Shown here: piece by piece, positions 35,086-43,201 of the stretch | Layout: the number at the start of each line of letters is the position of its first letter | How positions within the stretch are numbered: position 1 is the stretch's first letter | Assembly: GCA_021772935.1 (NCBI GenBank) | Contig: JAJFLA010000008.1 | Span: forward strand, 124,001 to 188,000 | DNA from: Gammaproteobacteria bacterium | GTDB taxonomy: Bacteria; Pseudomonadota; Gammaproteobacteria; Xanthomonadales; SZUA-36 | Length of the DNA: 64,000 nucleotides | Direction of reading: 5' to 3' | Position numbers and translations under genes: made by a program | The notes under the pieces: generated by a model | Databases searched by the model: none | What the model saw: only the letters and a program-made list of their open reading frames with translations | Told to the model about the DNA's origin: nothing

Positions 35086-36231
35086 ATGAGTGCTACGCTG
35101 GAATTGACCTGTGCTTTGATCGAACGGGCTTCGTTGACCCCCGATGATGCCGGTTGCCAGCGTTTGCTGGCCGAGAGGCTCGAAGTGCAGGGTTTTGAAG
35201 TCGAATGGTTCCAGTTTGGTGAAGTCAGCAACGTCATTTTTACCCATGGCCAGGCCCATAACCAGGCTGAGCCTTCGTTGTGGTTTTTGGGTCATACCGA
35301 TGTGGTTCCACCCGGACCACTGGAGGACTGGACTTCAGCACCATTCAAAGCCGAAGTCAGGAATAGCATTTTGTATGGTCGTGGCGCTGCTGATATGAAG
35401 GGTGCAGTGGCAGCCATGGTGACCGCAGCTGAATCATTTGTTCACGAGCAACCCGACCATAACGGACAAGTTGGTATCTTGCTGACCAGCGATGAAGAAG
35501 GCGTCGCCGTTGATGGTGTCAGGCGGGTTGCACAAATACTCGGACAGAGAAACGGCGCACCCCAATACTGCCTGGTGGGTGAACCCAGTAGCCGGGAGCA
35601 ATTAGGCGACACGGTGCGCATCGGTCGGCGCGGTTCAATCCAGGCCCGTTTAAAAGTTCATGGTGTCCAGGGTCACAGTGCTTTTCCGGATGCCCTGGAT
35701 AATCCAATTCACCATCTCGCTACCTTTATCAGTGCATTGACCGTTCTACAGTGGGACCAGGGTGATGAGAGTTTTCCACCAACACATTGCCAGGTGACCA
35801 ATATTCATGCTGGCACGGGTGCTGAAAATGTGACACCTGGTCATGCCGAAGCCTGGTTCAATATCCGCAATGCACCGGCTTCACCTGCAGAAGTCATCAA
35901 GTCCAGTCTCGAAGACCTTCTGAAGCAAAATGGTATTCTGCGATATGAGTTGGGCTGGCGGGTCTCCGGTGAACCTTTTCGCTCAGAGGCTGGTGACTTA
36001 CGTATTGCGGTGGTTGAAGCTGTTCAGGCTGAGTTGGGTATCGAGCCCGAATTAAACACCGGTGGTGGGACATCTGATGGTCGGTTTATCGCTCCGCTTG
36101 GAACAGAAGTACTTGAATTCGGACTGCTCAATGAGAGTATCCATAAGGTGGACGAACACACTCCCACGGATGATTTGGAGGCCTTGTCCCGGGTTTACAA
36201 ACGGCTCATGGCCGATCTTTTAACAAGCTGA
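35086..36231 (+). CDS. dapE: Succinyl-diaminopimelate desuccinylase
   Basis: This 381-residue M20-family dizinc hydrolase releases succinate from N-succinyl-LL-diaminopimelate. Zinc-site motifs: GHTDVVPPG (about 69-77), GRGAADMKGA with the bridging Asp, SDEEG with the catalytic Glu, and GEPSS. The dimerisation domain lies between about 180 and 295, and the C terminus has FGLLNESIHKVDEH with the last His ligand. It is complete. Confidence 0.95.
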   Translation: MSATLELTCALIERASLTPDDAGCQRLLAERLEVQGFEVEWFQFGEVSNVIFTHGQAHNQAEPSLWFLGHTDVVPPGPLEDWTSAPFKAEVRNSILYGRGAADMKGAVAAMVTAAESFVHEQPDHNGQVGILLTSDEEGVAVDGVRRVAQILGQRNGAPQYCLVGEPSSREQLGDTVRIGRRGSIQARLKVHGVQGHSAFPDALDNPIHHLATFISALTVLQWDQGDESFPPTHCQVTNIHAGTGAENVTPGHAEAWFNIRNAPASPAEVIKSSLEDLLKQNGILRYELGWRVSGEPFRSEAGDLRIAVVEAVQAELGIEPELNTGGGTSDGRFIAPLGTEVLEFGLLNESIHKVDEHTPTDDLEALSRVYKRLMADLLTS

Positions 36232-36279
36232 TGCCAAAAAAAACACTCTCAATTAAAACCCTCTTACGAGCTGTCATGA

Positions 36280-36660
36280 TTACCAGCAGCCAGTCAGGCT
36301 GCCGGTATATGTTCTTTGGCCCGTCTGAGTTAAAGTCATGGTCCCGCAACCATCTTCATCCTGACGCGCTGTCGGTGTAGCCCGTATGGTATAAGTCGTA
36401 GCAGTGACAGTAGCCGGAAAAGTGTAGGTATAGAAATCCGTGTCAGCTGGCAAGGCAGCGGTAACATAACTATTTGGATTTGACTGCGTATAAATGCGTT
36501 CCGCGCTTCCCGCAAATTCAATTAAATCTGCCTGGGCATCGGCGCGCCTGGTTTTCCGGATACTATCTTGATAGCTCGGTAAAGCAAGCACGACGAGCAC
36601 CGTCATAATCACGATAACAATCAAAAGCTCAATAAGAGTAAAGCCAAAATTTTTCATCAT
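36280..36660 (-). CDS. pilE: Type IV pilin PilE
   Basis: This 126-residue pilin has a short leader (MMKNF) and the prepilin peptidase motif GFTLIELLIV with Glu5. The N-terminal helix is hydrophobic, and a C-terminal Cys pair (about residues 105 and 125) closes the D-region loop, as in PilE-type minor pilins. It is the last gene of the minor pilin operon, 18 bases after pilY1. Confidence 0.9.
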   Translation of the reverse strand: MMKNFGFTLIELLIVIVIMTVLVVLALPSYQDSIRKTRRADAQADLIEFAGSAERIYTQSNPNSYVTAALPADTDFYTYTFPATVTATTYTIRATPTARQDEDGCGTMTLTQTGQRTYTGSLTGCW

Positions 36661-36678
36661 ATTACTTCAACATATTAA

Positions 36679-39600
36679 TTAGTTAAGCATGTCTCGCCAG
36701 GATTGACGACCAGAAGTACCGGTTGACAGTTCTTCTTCAGGTGAACCTGTATTCGGATCGATAGAGCCAGCGTGACCACCATCACTTGAGGAAATAATTG
36801 TAGTAATTTCTGTTCCATCTCTGAATCGTTGGTGTATGGTCTTTGTGCCATCCTCATTTTCGGTTTCAGTTTTAATATATTCTGAACCATCACTATACGT
36901 TGTGGTGGTGGTGGTGACAGAACCATCGACGGTGACAACGACACTGATAATCGCCAGCCCAGCTCCAAAAATACCATCTTTAGGGTCAGCTGAACCCGGC
37001 GCAGCTACTTCAGCAGAATCTTTGGATTCAAAATCTTCCGGTGCGTCTGCTACCCAGCCGTTATCGCCATAGCAGAAATCATTTGGATGGTGCCAGAAGC
37101 TGGTGTACTCAACCAGAACGAAGGTAGTGAAGTCAGCCTGTTTGACTCGCCAGCCATAAGTTACATCAGGTCCGTTAAGCTCTAATGCTGAGCTTGGTGT
37201 AGTGGGTTTAATAATTTGTATTGTTAAAGCGCCATCAAACCGCTCACCATTTGGCCCTATCAAACCTTTCGATTTATCATTCACCATTGTGCCGTCGGCA
37301 TTTACTTTATTAACACAGCCGGTCTGAGTTGGTATCAGGCCAGCACGAAGTGAGCCGCCATCCCCCCACCAGTCCTTGGATTTGAATGCATCTATCGGTA
37401 AATTATAAATAAGGGTGCCAATAGTGTTCCGGCTATAAATGGGTAAGCTGTTTAACAGTGTTACAGCGTTGGTTTCACTTGCCAGGTTGCCATATTCCTT
37501 CACATTTACATAATCTACTCCACCAACAGACAGTTTGGCTGCCGGATTCAGGTACTGATTCATCACTAAAATTTTGAACTCTGTTGTCGGGTCGCCAATA
37601 GCATTGGACAGGTTAAAATCAGGAACACTTGCATTGAGCATGTTCACGCCAGTTACATCATATTTGTCATCATATTCATGCTCGTGTTTAACCTTGGCGT
37701 AATCACCCGCAATACCCAGTGAGAAGGTGCTACAAGTGATATCGAAATAATTTAATTTTTTCCCACAAGAACTGTTTTCAGTATAATCCGTCATTAGCTC
37801 ATAACCTTCATCAAAGCCATTACTGGCGGTGCAGTAATTAGGCGATAACTCATCCAGTTCCTTTTCAACATCCTTCTTTTTGGCGCAGATATTTGAGCGA
37901 GTTTGGTCATCACCTGTAGATACTGGTTCACGATCATAGTAGTAGATGTCAAAATCAAAATGACCACCCGATACGCCAGGGTCTTCAGGTTCGACAGCAA
38001 CACCATCGCTTACCGGTAAATCAGGATGAAAAGCATACAGAGTAGTGGTTAGCCCGAAGGCGTTGACCAGGCGTGGTTGAGAAAAAACACCGTTTCCCAG
38101 GAATTTGGCAACAGGGATATTATTATTGGCTGCCAAATCTGAATCATTAAAAAAGCCATCTTCATTTAAGTCAAATATAGGTCCCAGCGGCGAGCCACCG
38201 GTATTAAATACCAGTTCATGAAGCCAATTCTCACCCGTACTAGTGGTCGGATTTGTAGCTAAAAAATAGAAACGACCATTATTGAAAAATGGCTTTTCAC
38301 CCACAACACGCTCTCCCGGCCTTAGGCTCACTTTCCAGCCTTTGTGGTGCCCAGCACCTGCCGACCAATCGATCAAATTGTTCGTTACTGTACGAACACC
38401 AATGAGCCCAAAATTGGATGTGGTTAGTGTTTGAGTTAGAAGTTGATTATTTGCAGCTGGCGCCCCATCCCAGATCCCATATACATGATGGTTGCTGGTG
38501 TCACCCTTATCGCCTGATGTGAGTATACGGCCTGTGGCAAAAGCGATCATTTGGCCACCAAGGGGATGTGGTCGCACGACTGGCGCAGTGGTTATTGCCT
38601 GCGCGGGGGATGTGACCAGAAGCAGGCTGGATGTGTTGCTGCTCAGATCAAATTTCCAGAAATTTCCATCAATATCGCCCGCATAGGCGTAATCAGGTTT
38701 TGCATCGCCATCAGTGTCAAACAGCGCGGGCGATGATAAACCGTTGGGGCTAGCTACAGAGCCCGACCCAGTATCGATGGCACTTATGAGTGCGCCCGTT
38801 ATGGCATTGATTACATATAAAACAGCATGTCCATTACCAGAATTCACGTAACCGTTACCGATGATAACTGCGGCAGTACCATTGGCAAGCTTTGTTAAAA
38901 GAGGCGTGCCATAGGTGTGACCCAAATTACTAAAGGAGCCTGTTGCAGTTATTTCCCACAATACCTTGCTTGCTACTGCTGACTCATTTGCGGCCGTAGG
39001 TGTTGTAATATCAAGTGCGAACAAGCCCGTTCCTCCTGCCCCCAAACCACCGATCAGAACGGTTTTCTGGTTACCAGAAATATCCATATTGGCGATACTT
39101 ATCGGCCCATCAACAAAATGCGTGTGGACGTAAGGTTTGTCTGCAAGTCTGCTTAGCTTTGGTATAAGCATTGAGGGGATGTAAGCGAAGTTCTCTACGC
39201 CGGTATTGGCATTAAAGGAATGCAACATTCCATCATTGGAACCAACATACAGGGTTTGATTTGTACCATCATCCCAATAATGTATGGTCGAGTGCAAAAT
39301 GTCTGCGAGGACTGACTCCCGCTTGCGTAATGACATCGCATTGGGTTCTTCATTACTTCGGTCTCCCCTTACAAAGTTCATGATTGCTTCAGAGCCGAGG
39401 GCCGTTTTTTCTGCGTCAGTTAAGCTCGCCCAGCGGAAAGCTCCACCGGTGGTGGCAATTTTCCGGTCTGTACTAAAATTCATGCTATCCAGTAATGAAG
39501 CAGCAGTAGTGAGTGTCGGGTCTGCGTTGTCCCAGGGCCCGGTGGTCTGAATTCTTGCAGTACTATTTACATCGTTGGCAAGTACGTTGCCGGCCCATGT

Positions 39601-39789
39601 GTCTTTACGATAGTCAAGCTGATAGAAAGCTTCCGTACCTGAGGCAACATCAAAAAAAGTGATGACAGGCCGTGATACCCAGCCCGTTGGCTGTGAGCCA
39701 GGTGTGAATATAGGAGCTGCTAAAGTCAAATTTGCTGTAAGCAATAACAAGCCACCAATGAGTAGGTTTTGTTTAGTAGTGCTTTGCAT
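36679..39789 (-). CDS. pilY1: PilY1/PilC-family pilus tip protein with C-terminal extension
   Basis: This secreted protein has 1036 residues and a signal peptide cut near LTLAA (residue 25). The PilC beta-propeller region starts early (LADILHSTIHY, YVGSNDGMLHSFN at about 181-193) and includes the calcium-type loop DTDGDAKPDYAYAGDIDGN (358-376) and another Ca-like loop DLNEDGFFNDSD at about 540-551. The N-terminal von Willebrand A domain of Pseudomonas PilY1 is absent. Instead about 450 residues follow the propeller, with several Cys and a Thr/Glu-rich tail of unknown role. It probably promotes pilus assembly and adhesion at the tip with the minor pilins encoded just upstream. Confidence 0.85.
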   Translation of the reverse strand: MQSTTKQNLLIGGLLLLTANLTLAAPIFTPGSQPTGWVSRPVITFFDVASGTEAFYQLDYRKDTWAGNVLANDVNSTARIQTTGPWDNADPTLTTAASLLDSMNFSTDRKIATTGGAFRWASLTDAEKTALGSEAIMNFVRGDRSNEEPNAMSLRKRESVLADILHSTIHYWDDGTNQTLYVGSNDGMLHSFNANTGVENFAYIPSMLIPKLSRLADKPYVHTHFVDGPISIANMDISGNQKTVLIGGLGAGGTGLFALDITTPTAANESAVASKVLWEITATGSFSNLGHTYGTPLLTKLANGTAAVIIGNGYVNSGNGHAVLYVINAITGALISAIDTGSGSVASPNGLSSPALFDTDGDAKPDYAYAGDIDGNFWKFDLSSNTSSLLLVTSPAQAITTAPVVRPHPLGGQMIAFATGRILTSGDKGDTSNHHVYGIWDGAPAANNQLLTQTLTTSNFGLIGVRTVTNNLIDWSAGAGHHKGWKVSLRPGERVVGEKPFFNNGRFYFLATNPTTSTGENWLHELVFNTGGSPLGPIFDLNEDGFFNDSDLAANNNIPVAKFLGNGVFSQPRLVNAFGLTTTLYAFHPDLPVSDGVAVEPEDPGVSGGHFDFDIYYYDREPVSTGDDQTRSNICAKKKDVEKELDELSPNYCTASNGFDEGYELMTDYTENSSCGKKLNYFDITCSTFSLGIAGDYAKVKHEHEYDDKYDVTGVNMLNASVPDFNLSNAIGDPTTEFKILVMNQYLNPAAKLSVGGVDYVNVKEYGNLASETNAVTLLNSLPIYSRNTIGTLIYNLPIDAFKSKDWWGDGGSLRAGLIPTQTGCVNKVNADGTMVNDKSKGLIGPNGERFDGALTIQIIKPTTPSSALELNGPDVTYGWRVKQADFTTFVLVEYTSFWHHPNDFCYGDNGWVADAPEDFESKDSAEVAAPGSADPKDGIFGAGLAIISVVVTVDGSVTTTTTTYSDGSEYIKTETENEDGTKTIHQRFRDGTEITTIISSSDGGHAGSIDPNTGSPEEELSTGTSGRQSWRDMLN

Positions 39790-39828
39790 GATTCTAATCC
39801 CCTAGATGTTTTACAAATCTCGTATTGG

Positions 39829-40407
39829 TCAGTGCGAAAACGATAAGGCGTGCAGCCGATAAGTCGATTGCAGTTGAACAAGGCTGTTACTATCTCCGCC
39901 CCAGGCACGGGCAGTAATACGAAATGTGGCGTAAAGCCTGCTTGAATCTACACTTGGATCAGTGCGAATTAATTCGATAATATATTCTGGTTCACGGGTT
40001 ATGGTACTGATACCTGTGCCAGCGAGTATCGCTGTGCCGCTTACAGATGGGAATATCTCTGACTGTAGTGGGCTGGTATCGCTGCATAAACCATATACAC
40101 AAACAGGTGTGTCCGTACTTCGAAATGGTGCGCCAGATAGCTTTAATGGATGAAATGGGTTGTCATCAAGTACGCCATTACCACCCAAATCAATCGTATC
40201 AGTGTCAATTCGAATGAATGCTTCGGCCTGCCGTAAAGCGCTTTCAGCCGCTTGAAAGGCGATATTACTATTTTGCAGGTTACCCGCCATTCTTTCTTCC
40301 AATGCCGTTACCTGTAGCGCACTTATCATAATAATGGTCAGGAGTAATAACATGATGAGGCCAACGATCAATACGACGCCAGATTGCTGTTTGTTATACC
40401 GCGTCAT
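39829..40407 (-). CDS. pilX: Minor pilin assembly protein PilX
   Basis: This protein of about 192 residues has the N-terminal class III signal QQSGVVLIVGLIMLLLL. As in other PilX/GspK-like proteins, the Glu5 of ordinary pilins is missing. The segment ALEERMAGNLQNSNIAFQAAESALRQAE is the PilX signature. The start at 40407 has GGGAG seven bases upstream; longer in-frame starts (40413, 40488) either crowd this site or fall inside pilW. Confidence 0.85.
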   Translation of the reverse strand: MTRYNKQQSGVVLIVGLIMLLLLTIIMISALQVTALEERMAGNLQNSNIAFQAAESALRQAEAFIRIDTDTIDLGGNGVLDDNPFHPLKLSGAPFRSTDTPVCVYGLCSDTSPLQSEIFPSVSGTAILAGTGISTITREPEYIIELIRTDPSVDSSRLYATFRITARAWGGDSNSLVQLQSTYRLHALSFSH

Positions 40408-40426
40408 AGTCATGCTCCCATTCGTC

Positions 40427-41074
40427 TTAAGGTAGCCGGTTTCGTAATGTGATCGTTGAGGTGAAGCTTCGAGTGATTCTTCCCCCACCCGCCGTCAGGT
40501 TTGTCTCCAGGGTGCGGGCGACCAATGTAAATCTAATGCTGATAGCCTGCGCCATATCAGTGATGCTTGCCGCGTCAACGTAATAGTTTGGAACATTATC
40601 GTCATCAGTGTCTTCGCCAAATAAAACTTGCAAGTTTTCAATGCCTTCAACCAGTTCCTGGCTTACGCCATCGACACTTCTGAAAAGAGCTGGGCTTCCG
40701 GTAGAGCCGGTCTGAATCGAATATATGGTTGTCACATTTACAACTGCGGCATCGCAGGCATTGGATTGCCACAAGATGGTGAAGGTATCAGAGGCGTTTA
40801 GTCCGCTATTGTTTACAGCAGACACTGCGTCATCGAGTCCGGGCGCGGTTACACAAGTGTGATAATCCGCCATTCGCATATCCCTTGATATAAATGACAC
40901 GGCAAACCTGGCATTCTCTTGCATTCGCGACATGTTTTCGTTCATGCGGAAACTTTGTTTTGAGTTGACAAACAGACTTATCATGGCCGCAGCAATAAAA
41001 ATGCCGAGTGCGATAGCAATCATTAACTCGATAAGAGATAAGCCTTTCTGCGATTTCGATGCACGGCTGATCAT
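40427..41074 (-). CDS. pilW: Minor pilin PilW
   Basis: This 215-residue prepilin-like protein has cleavage motif GLSLIELMIAIALG after a basic leader, then NMSRMQENARFAVSFISRDMRMA, the typical PilW segment. The globular domain is rich in Thr and Ser. It overlaps pilV by four bases and belongs to the tip complex that primes pilus assembly. Confidence 0.88.
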   Translation of the reverse strand: MISRASKSQKGLSLIELMIAIALGIFIAAAMISLFVNSKQSFRMNENMSRMQENARFAVSFISRDMRMADYHTCVTAPGLDDAVSAVNNSGLNASDTFTILWQSNACDAAVVNVTTIYSIQTGSTGSPALFRSVDGVSQELVEGIENLQVLFGEDTDDDNVPNYYVDAASITDMAQAISIRFTLVARTLETNLTAGGGRITRSFTSTITLRNRLP

Positions 41075-41574
41075 GGCTGAAAGCTCAATTGGAAATTGGG
41101 ATCGGCACTATCGACACTGCCATCCCGGTTTTCATCCCAGCTTAGGTCAATAGTATAAATATCGCCCAAAACCACTATCGTGCCGGTCGTATTTGGCATG
41201 GCGATTGTCAGGGCTGCATTCCATTCAAATAAATCATTCTGTGCCATTTGAGCTGGTGTGCATCCACTTGTGTTTTTGCATCCTGCCGATGCGCCCGCGA
41301 CTTTGGCTTGCGCGAGGGTCATGAAGCTGCTTAGGTAGTTATTGATAGCACTGGTGTTGGCACGCATTCTATCTGCGATATCATAGGCCAGTACCGTCGC
41401 TTGACTACGATGGTAAGCAGCTTGATTGTTTCTCAGTCCTGCCGCCTGCATGCTTGCCAAGCCTAATAACCCAACTGTCGTCATAGCAACAGTGATCAAG
41501 ATCTCTATCAGGCTAAACCCTGATTGCCGGGTAGTTTGGGAGTCGATGTTATGGTGTCTGATCATGATGGGCAT
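41071..41574 (-). CDS. pilV: Minor pilin PilV
   Basis: This 167-residue protein has cleavage motif GFSLIEILIT preceded by a leader of about 18 residues, and the PilV segment LGLASMQAAGLRNNQAAYHRSQA. The two Cys at about 100-107 may form a small disulfide. It overlaps fimT by 13 bases and pilW by four. Confidence 0.88.
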   Translation of the reverse strand: MPIMIRHHNIDSQTTRQSGFSLIEILITVAMTTVGLLGLASMQAAGLRNNQAAYHRSQATVLAYDIADRMRANTSAINNYLSSFMTLAQAKVAGASAGCKNTSGCTPAQMAQNDLFEWNAALTIAMPNTTGTIVVLGDIYTIDLSWDENRDGSVDSADPNFQLSFQP

Positions 41575-42092
41575 ACCAGGTCTGGATCACCGTCTACGCC
41601 AAGTCGGGGGCGACCTGACGGTCCAATTACAAGCGACTTGGCACTTGCAGCTCCCCTGAGGTCACAGAGTGTGAAAACTCCGTTTAAACCACTGATCGCA
41701 ATACCATTATTGGCATAAATAACACGTGTTTGGTTGAATGTCAGAGTGTTACTTCCAGCTATGACGCCTTGTACACGTAAAATTTCCTCGCCATCAACAG
41801 CACCATCAAAGTTGCTATCAACGAAAACGATCCAACCATTCTGCCAGTTGCCTGTACAGCTGGAACCATTACTGCTCTGGCATATTGTTATATTGTTATT
41901 GCGTTTTACTGCTTCACTTCGGGCAAGACTGAGTGAGGTTTGTAGCGTGTTAATTTGTGTTGCCATCCTGGTGTTTTGTATGGCTACCGTGAAACTTGGT
42001 ACTGAGACCGCAATCAGAATGCCAGCAATAGATATCGTCACGATCAGCTCGATAAGTGTTAATCCACTGGTTCGTATGTGAGTCTTAGTCAT
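41562..42092 (-). CDS. fimT: Minor pilin FimT (GspH-like)
   Basis: This 176-residue protein is the first gene of the minor pilin operon. Its cleavage motif GLTLIELIVTISI is followed by LQTSLSLARSEAVKRNNNITICQS and WQNGWIVFVDSN, the hallmarks of GspH/FimT proteins. The sequence before it, up to the sigma factor gene, is unassigned and should contain the operon promoter. Confidence 0.9.
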   Translation of the reverse strand: MTKTHIRTSGLTLIELIVTISIAGILIAVSVPSFTVAIQNTRMATQINTLQTSLSLARSEAVKRNNNITICQSSNGSSCTGNWQNGWIVFVDSNFDGAVDGEEILRVQGVIAGSNTLTFNQTRVIYANNGIAISGLNGVFTLCDLRGAASAKSLVIGPSGRPRLGVDGDPDLVCPS

Positions 42093-42694
42093 TTTTCAGC
42101 ACTCTATTATTATTCACTTCTAACGATATACACCCCCACTGGTATAGCCAGGATAAGAACCCTGATAGTGGGTGCCGAAGCGAATTGTGTTGTGTGAGTT
42201 GGTGTTTCGAGGGTGAATGAGAGCGTATGACTGGTCCGTAGGGACCCTGATCGACGATGCCAAATCCCTTTGGGAGATCCAAATTGTATCTCTGTAATTC
42301 TGTTGAATTACGAATGTCCATATATGATACCTGGTGCTCACAATAACTGCTTTTCGTTGAAGCTTCGGATTTCCTATCCTCAGCATTCCAACCATGTATC
42401 TCTGACCACTGTGAGCTTACCAGAAAAACGCGTGAATAGAAGGGGTTACAATACCGTTTGTCGGAAATAGTCTACCGTTCACAGAGGTTTTGGTTCAAAA
42501 TTCAATTTTTAATGAATATCCAGGAAAGGTGCAGGGCTGATATGAAACTTACACAAGGCTATTTCGCGTACCGAGCTACTTTTATATGTCACCGATAGAG
42601 CTAATGAAACTGGTGAGCTTCTGGGAATATTGCCTTTGTCCCTCAATAGGCTATAGACTTGATTAACAAAAATTTCAAAGTGATGGGGTAAATA
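42093..42694. other. Intergenic region between fimT and the sigma factor gene
   Basis: This 602-base region lies between divergent operons. Short open frames exist on the minus strand (42085-42321 and 42120-42395), but they overlap one another, match nothing I recognise and lack a clear ribosome binding site. A small hairpin, GGTCC-GTAG-GGACC, occurs near 42235. Promoters for the pilin operon and the sigma factor gene must lie here, and a decayed gene or small RNA is possible but not shown. Confidence 0.5.
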
Positions 42695-43201
42695 ATGGCG
42701 CAAGACATACACGTATTGTTTCCTGAAATCTACGAAGACTTAAAGCGCCTAGCCCGTGTTCAGAGGAGCCGTATTTACGGCAAGAAAAATTTGGGCACCA
42801 AAAGTATTGTGCATGAAGCCTATTTGAATTTAATAAAAAACAATACTGAAGTGAAAAGCAAAAATGAATTGTTCTATCTCACTTCTGTGGTTATGCGTAA
42901 CATCATCATAGACAACGCAAGGGCCTGGAACGCAAAAAAAAGAGGTTCATTTAGCAATGAAATATCACTGGACCAGATCGACTTGATCTCTGCCACCAGG
43001 AGCTCTGAAATTTTAGCGCTGGACGAAGCCCTGACCGACCTCGGAAAAGATGACAAGAGACTGGCAGACAATGTCACCTGTCGTTTTTTTGGTGGCTTGA
43101 CCCTGAAAGAAACATCAAAGGCTCTTAACCTTTCACTGGCGACTGTTAAGCGGGACTGGATACTGGCCAGATCCATACTGGTTCAAAAATTGGCAATATG
43201 A
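42695..43201 (+). CDS. ECF sigma factor, kinase-linked (TIGR02999/ECF43-like)
   Basis: This is a 168-residue sigma factor. Region 2 spans about residues 5-75, with TKSIVHEAYLNLI where ordinary ECF factors have an acidic AEDLVQEVFLRLW-like sequence: the acidic residues just before it are replaced by LGTKS (33-37). Region 4 is at about 110-165, with LTLKETSKALNLSLATVKRDW. No anti-sigma gene is adjacent. The stop overlaps the start of a Ser/Thr kinase gene by four bases. ECF factors of this group in Vibrio depend on threonine phosphorylation in region 2.2 by the neighbouring kinase; Thr35 or Ser37 are the candidates here. GGGG lies eight bases before the ATG. Confidence 0.85.
   Translation: MAQDIHVLFPEIYEDLKRLARVQRSRIYGKKNLGTKSIVHEAYLNLIKNNTEVKSKNELFYLTSVVMRNIIIDNARAWNAKKRGSFSNEISLDQIDLISATRSSEILALDEALTDLGKDDKRLADNVTCRFFGGLTLKETSKALNLSLATVKRDWILARSILVQKLAI

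Noticed and set aside
42085-42395. Two overlapping short open frames on the minus strand upstream of fimT
   Set aside because: They overlap each other and one runs into fimT; no ribosome binding site or recognisable domain.
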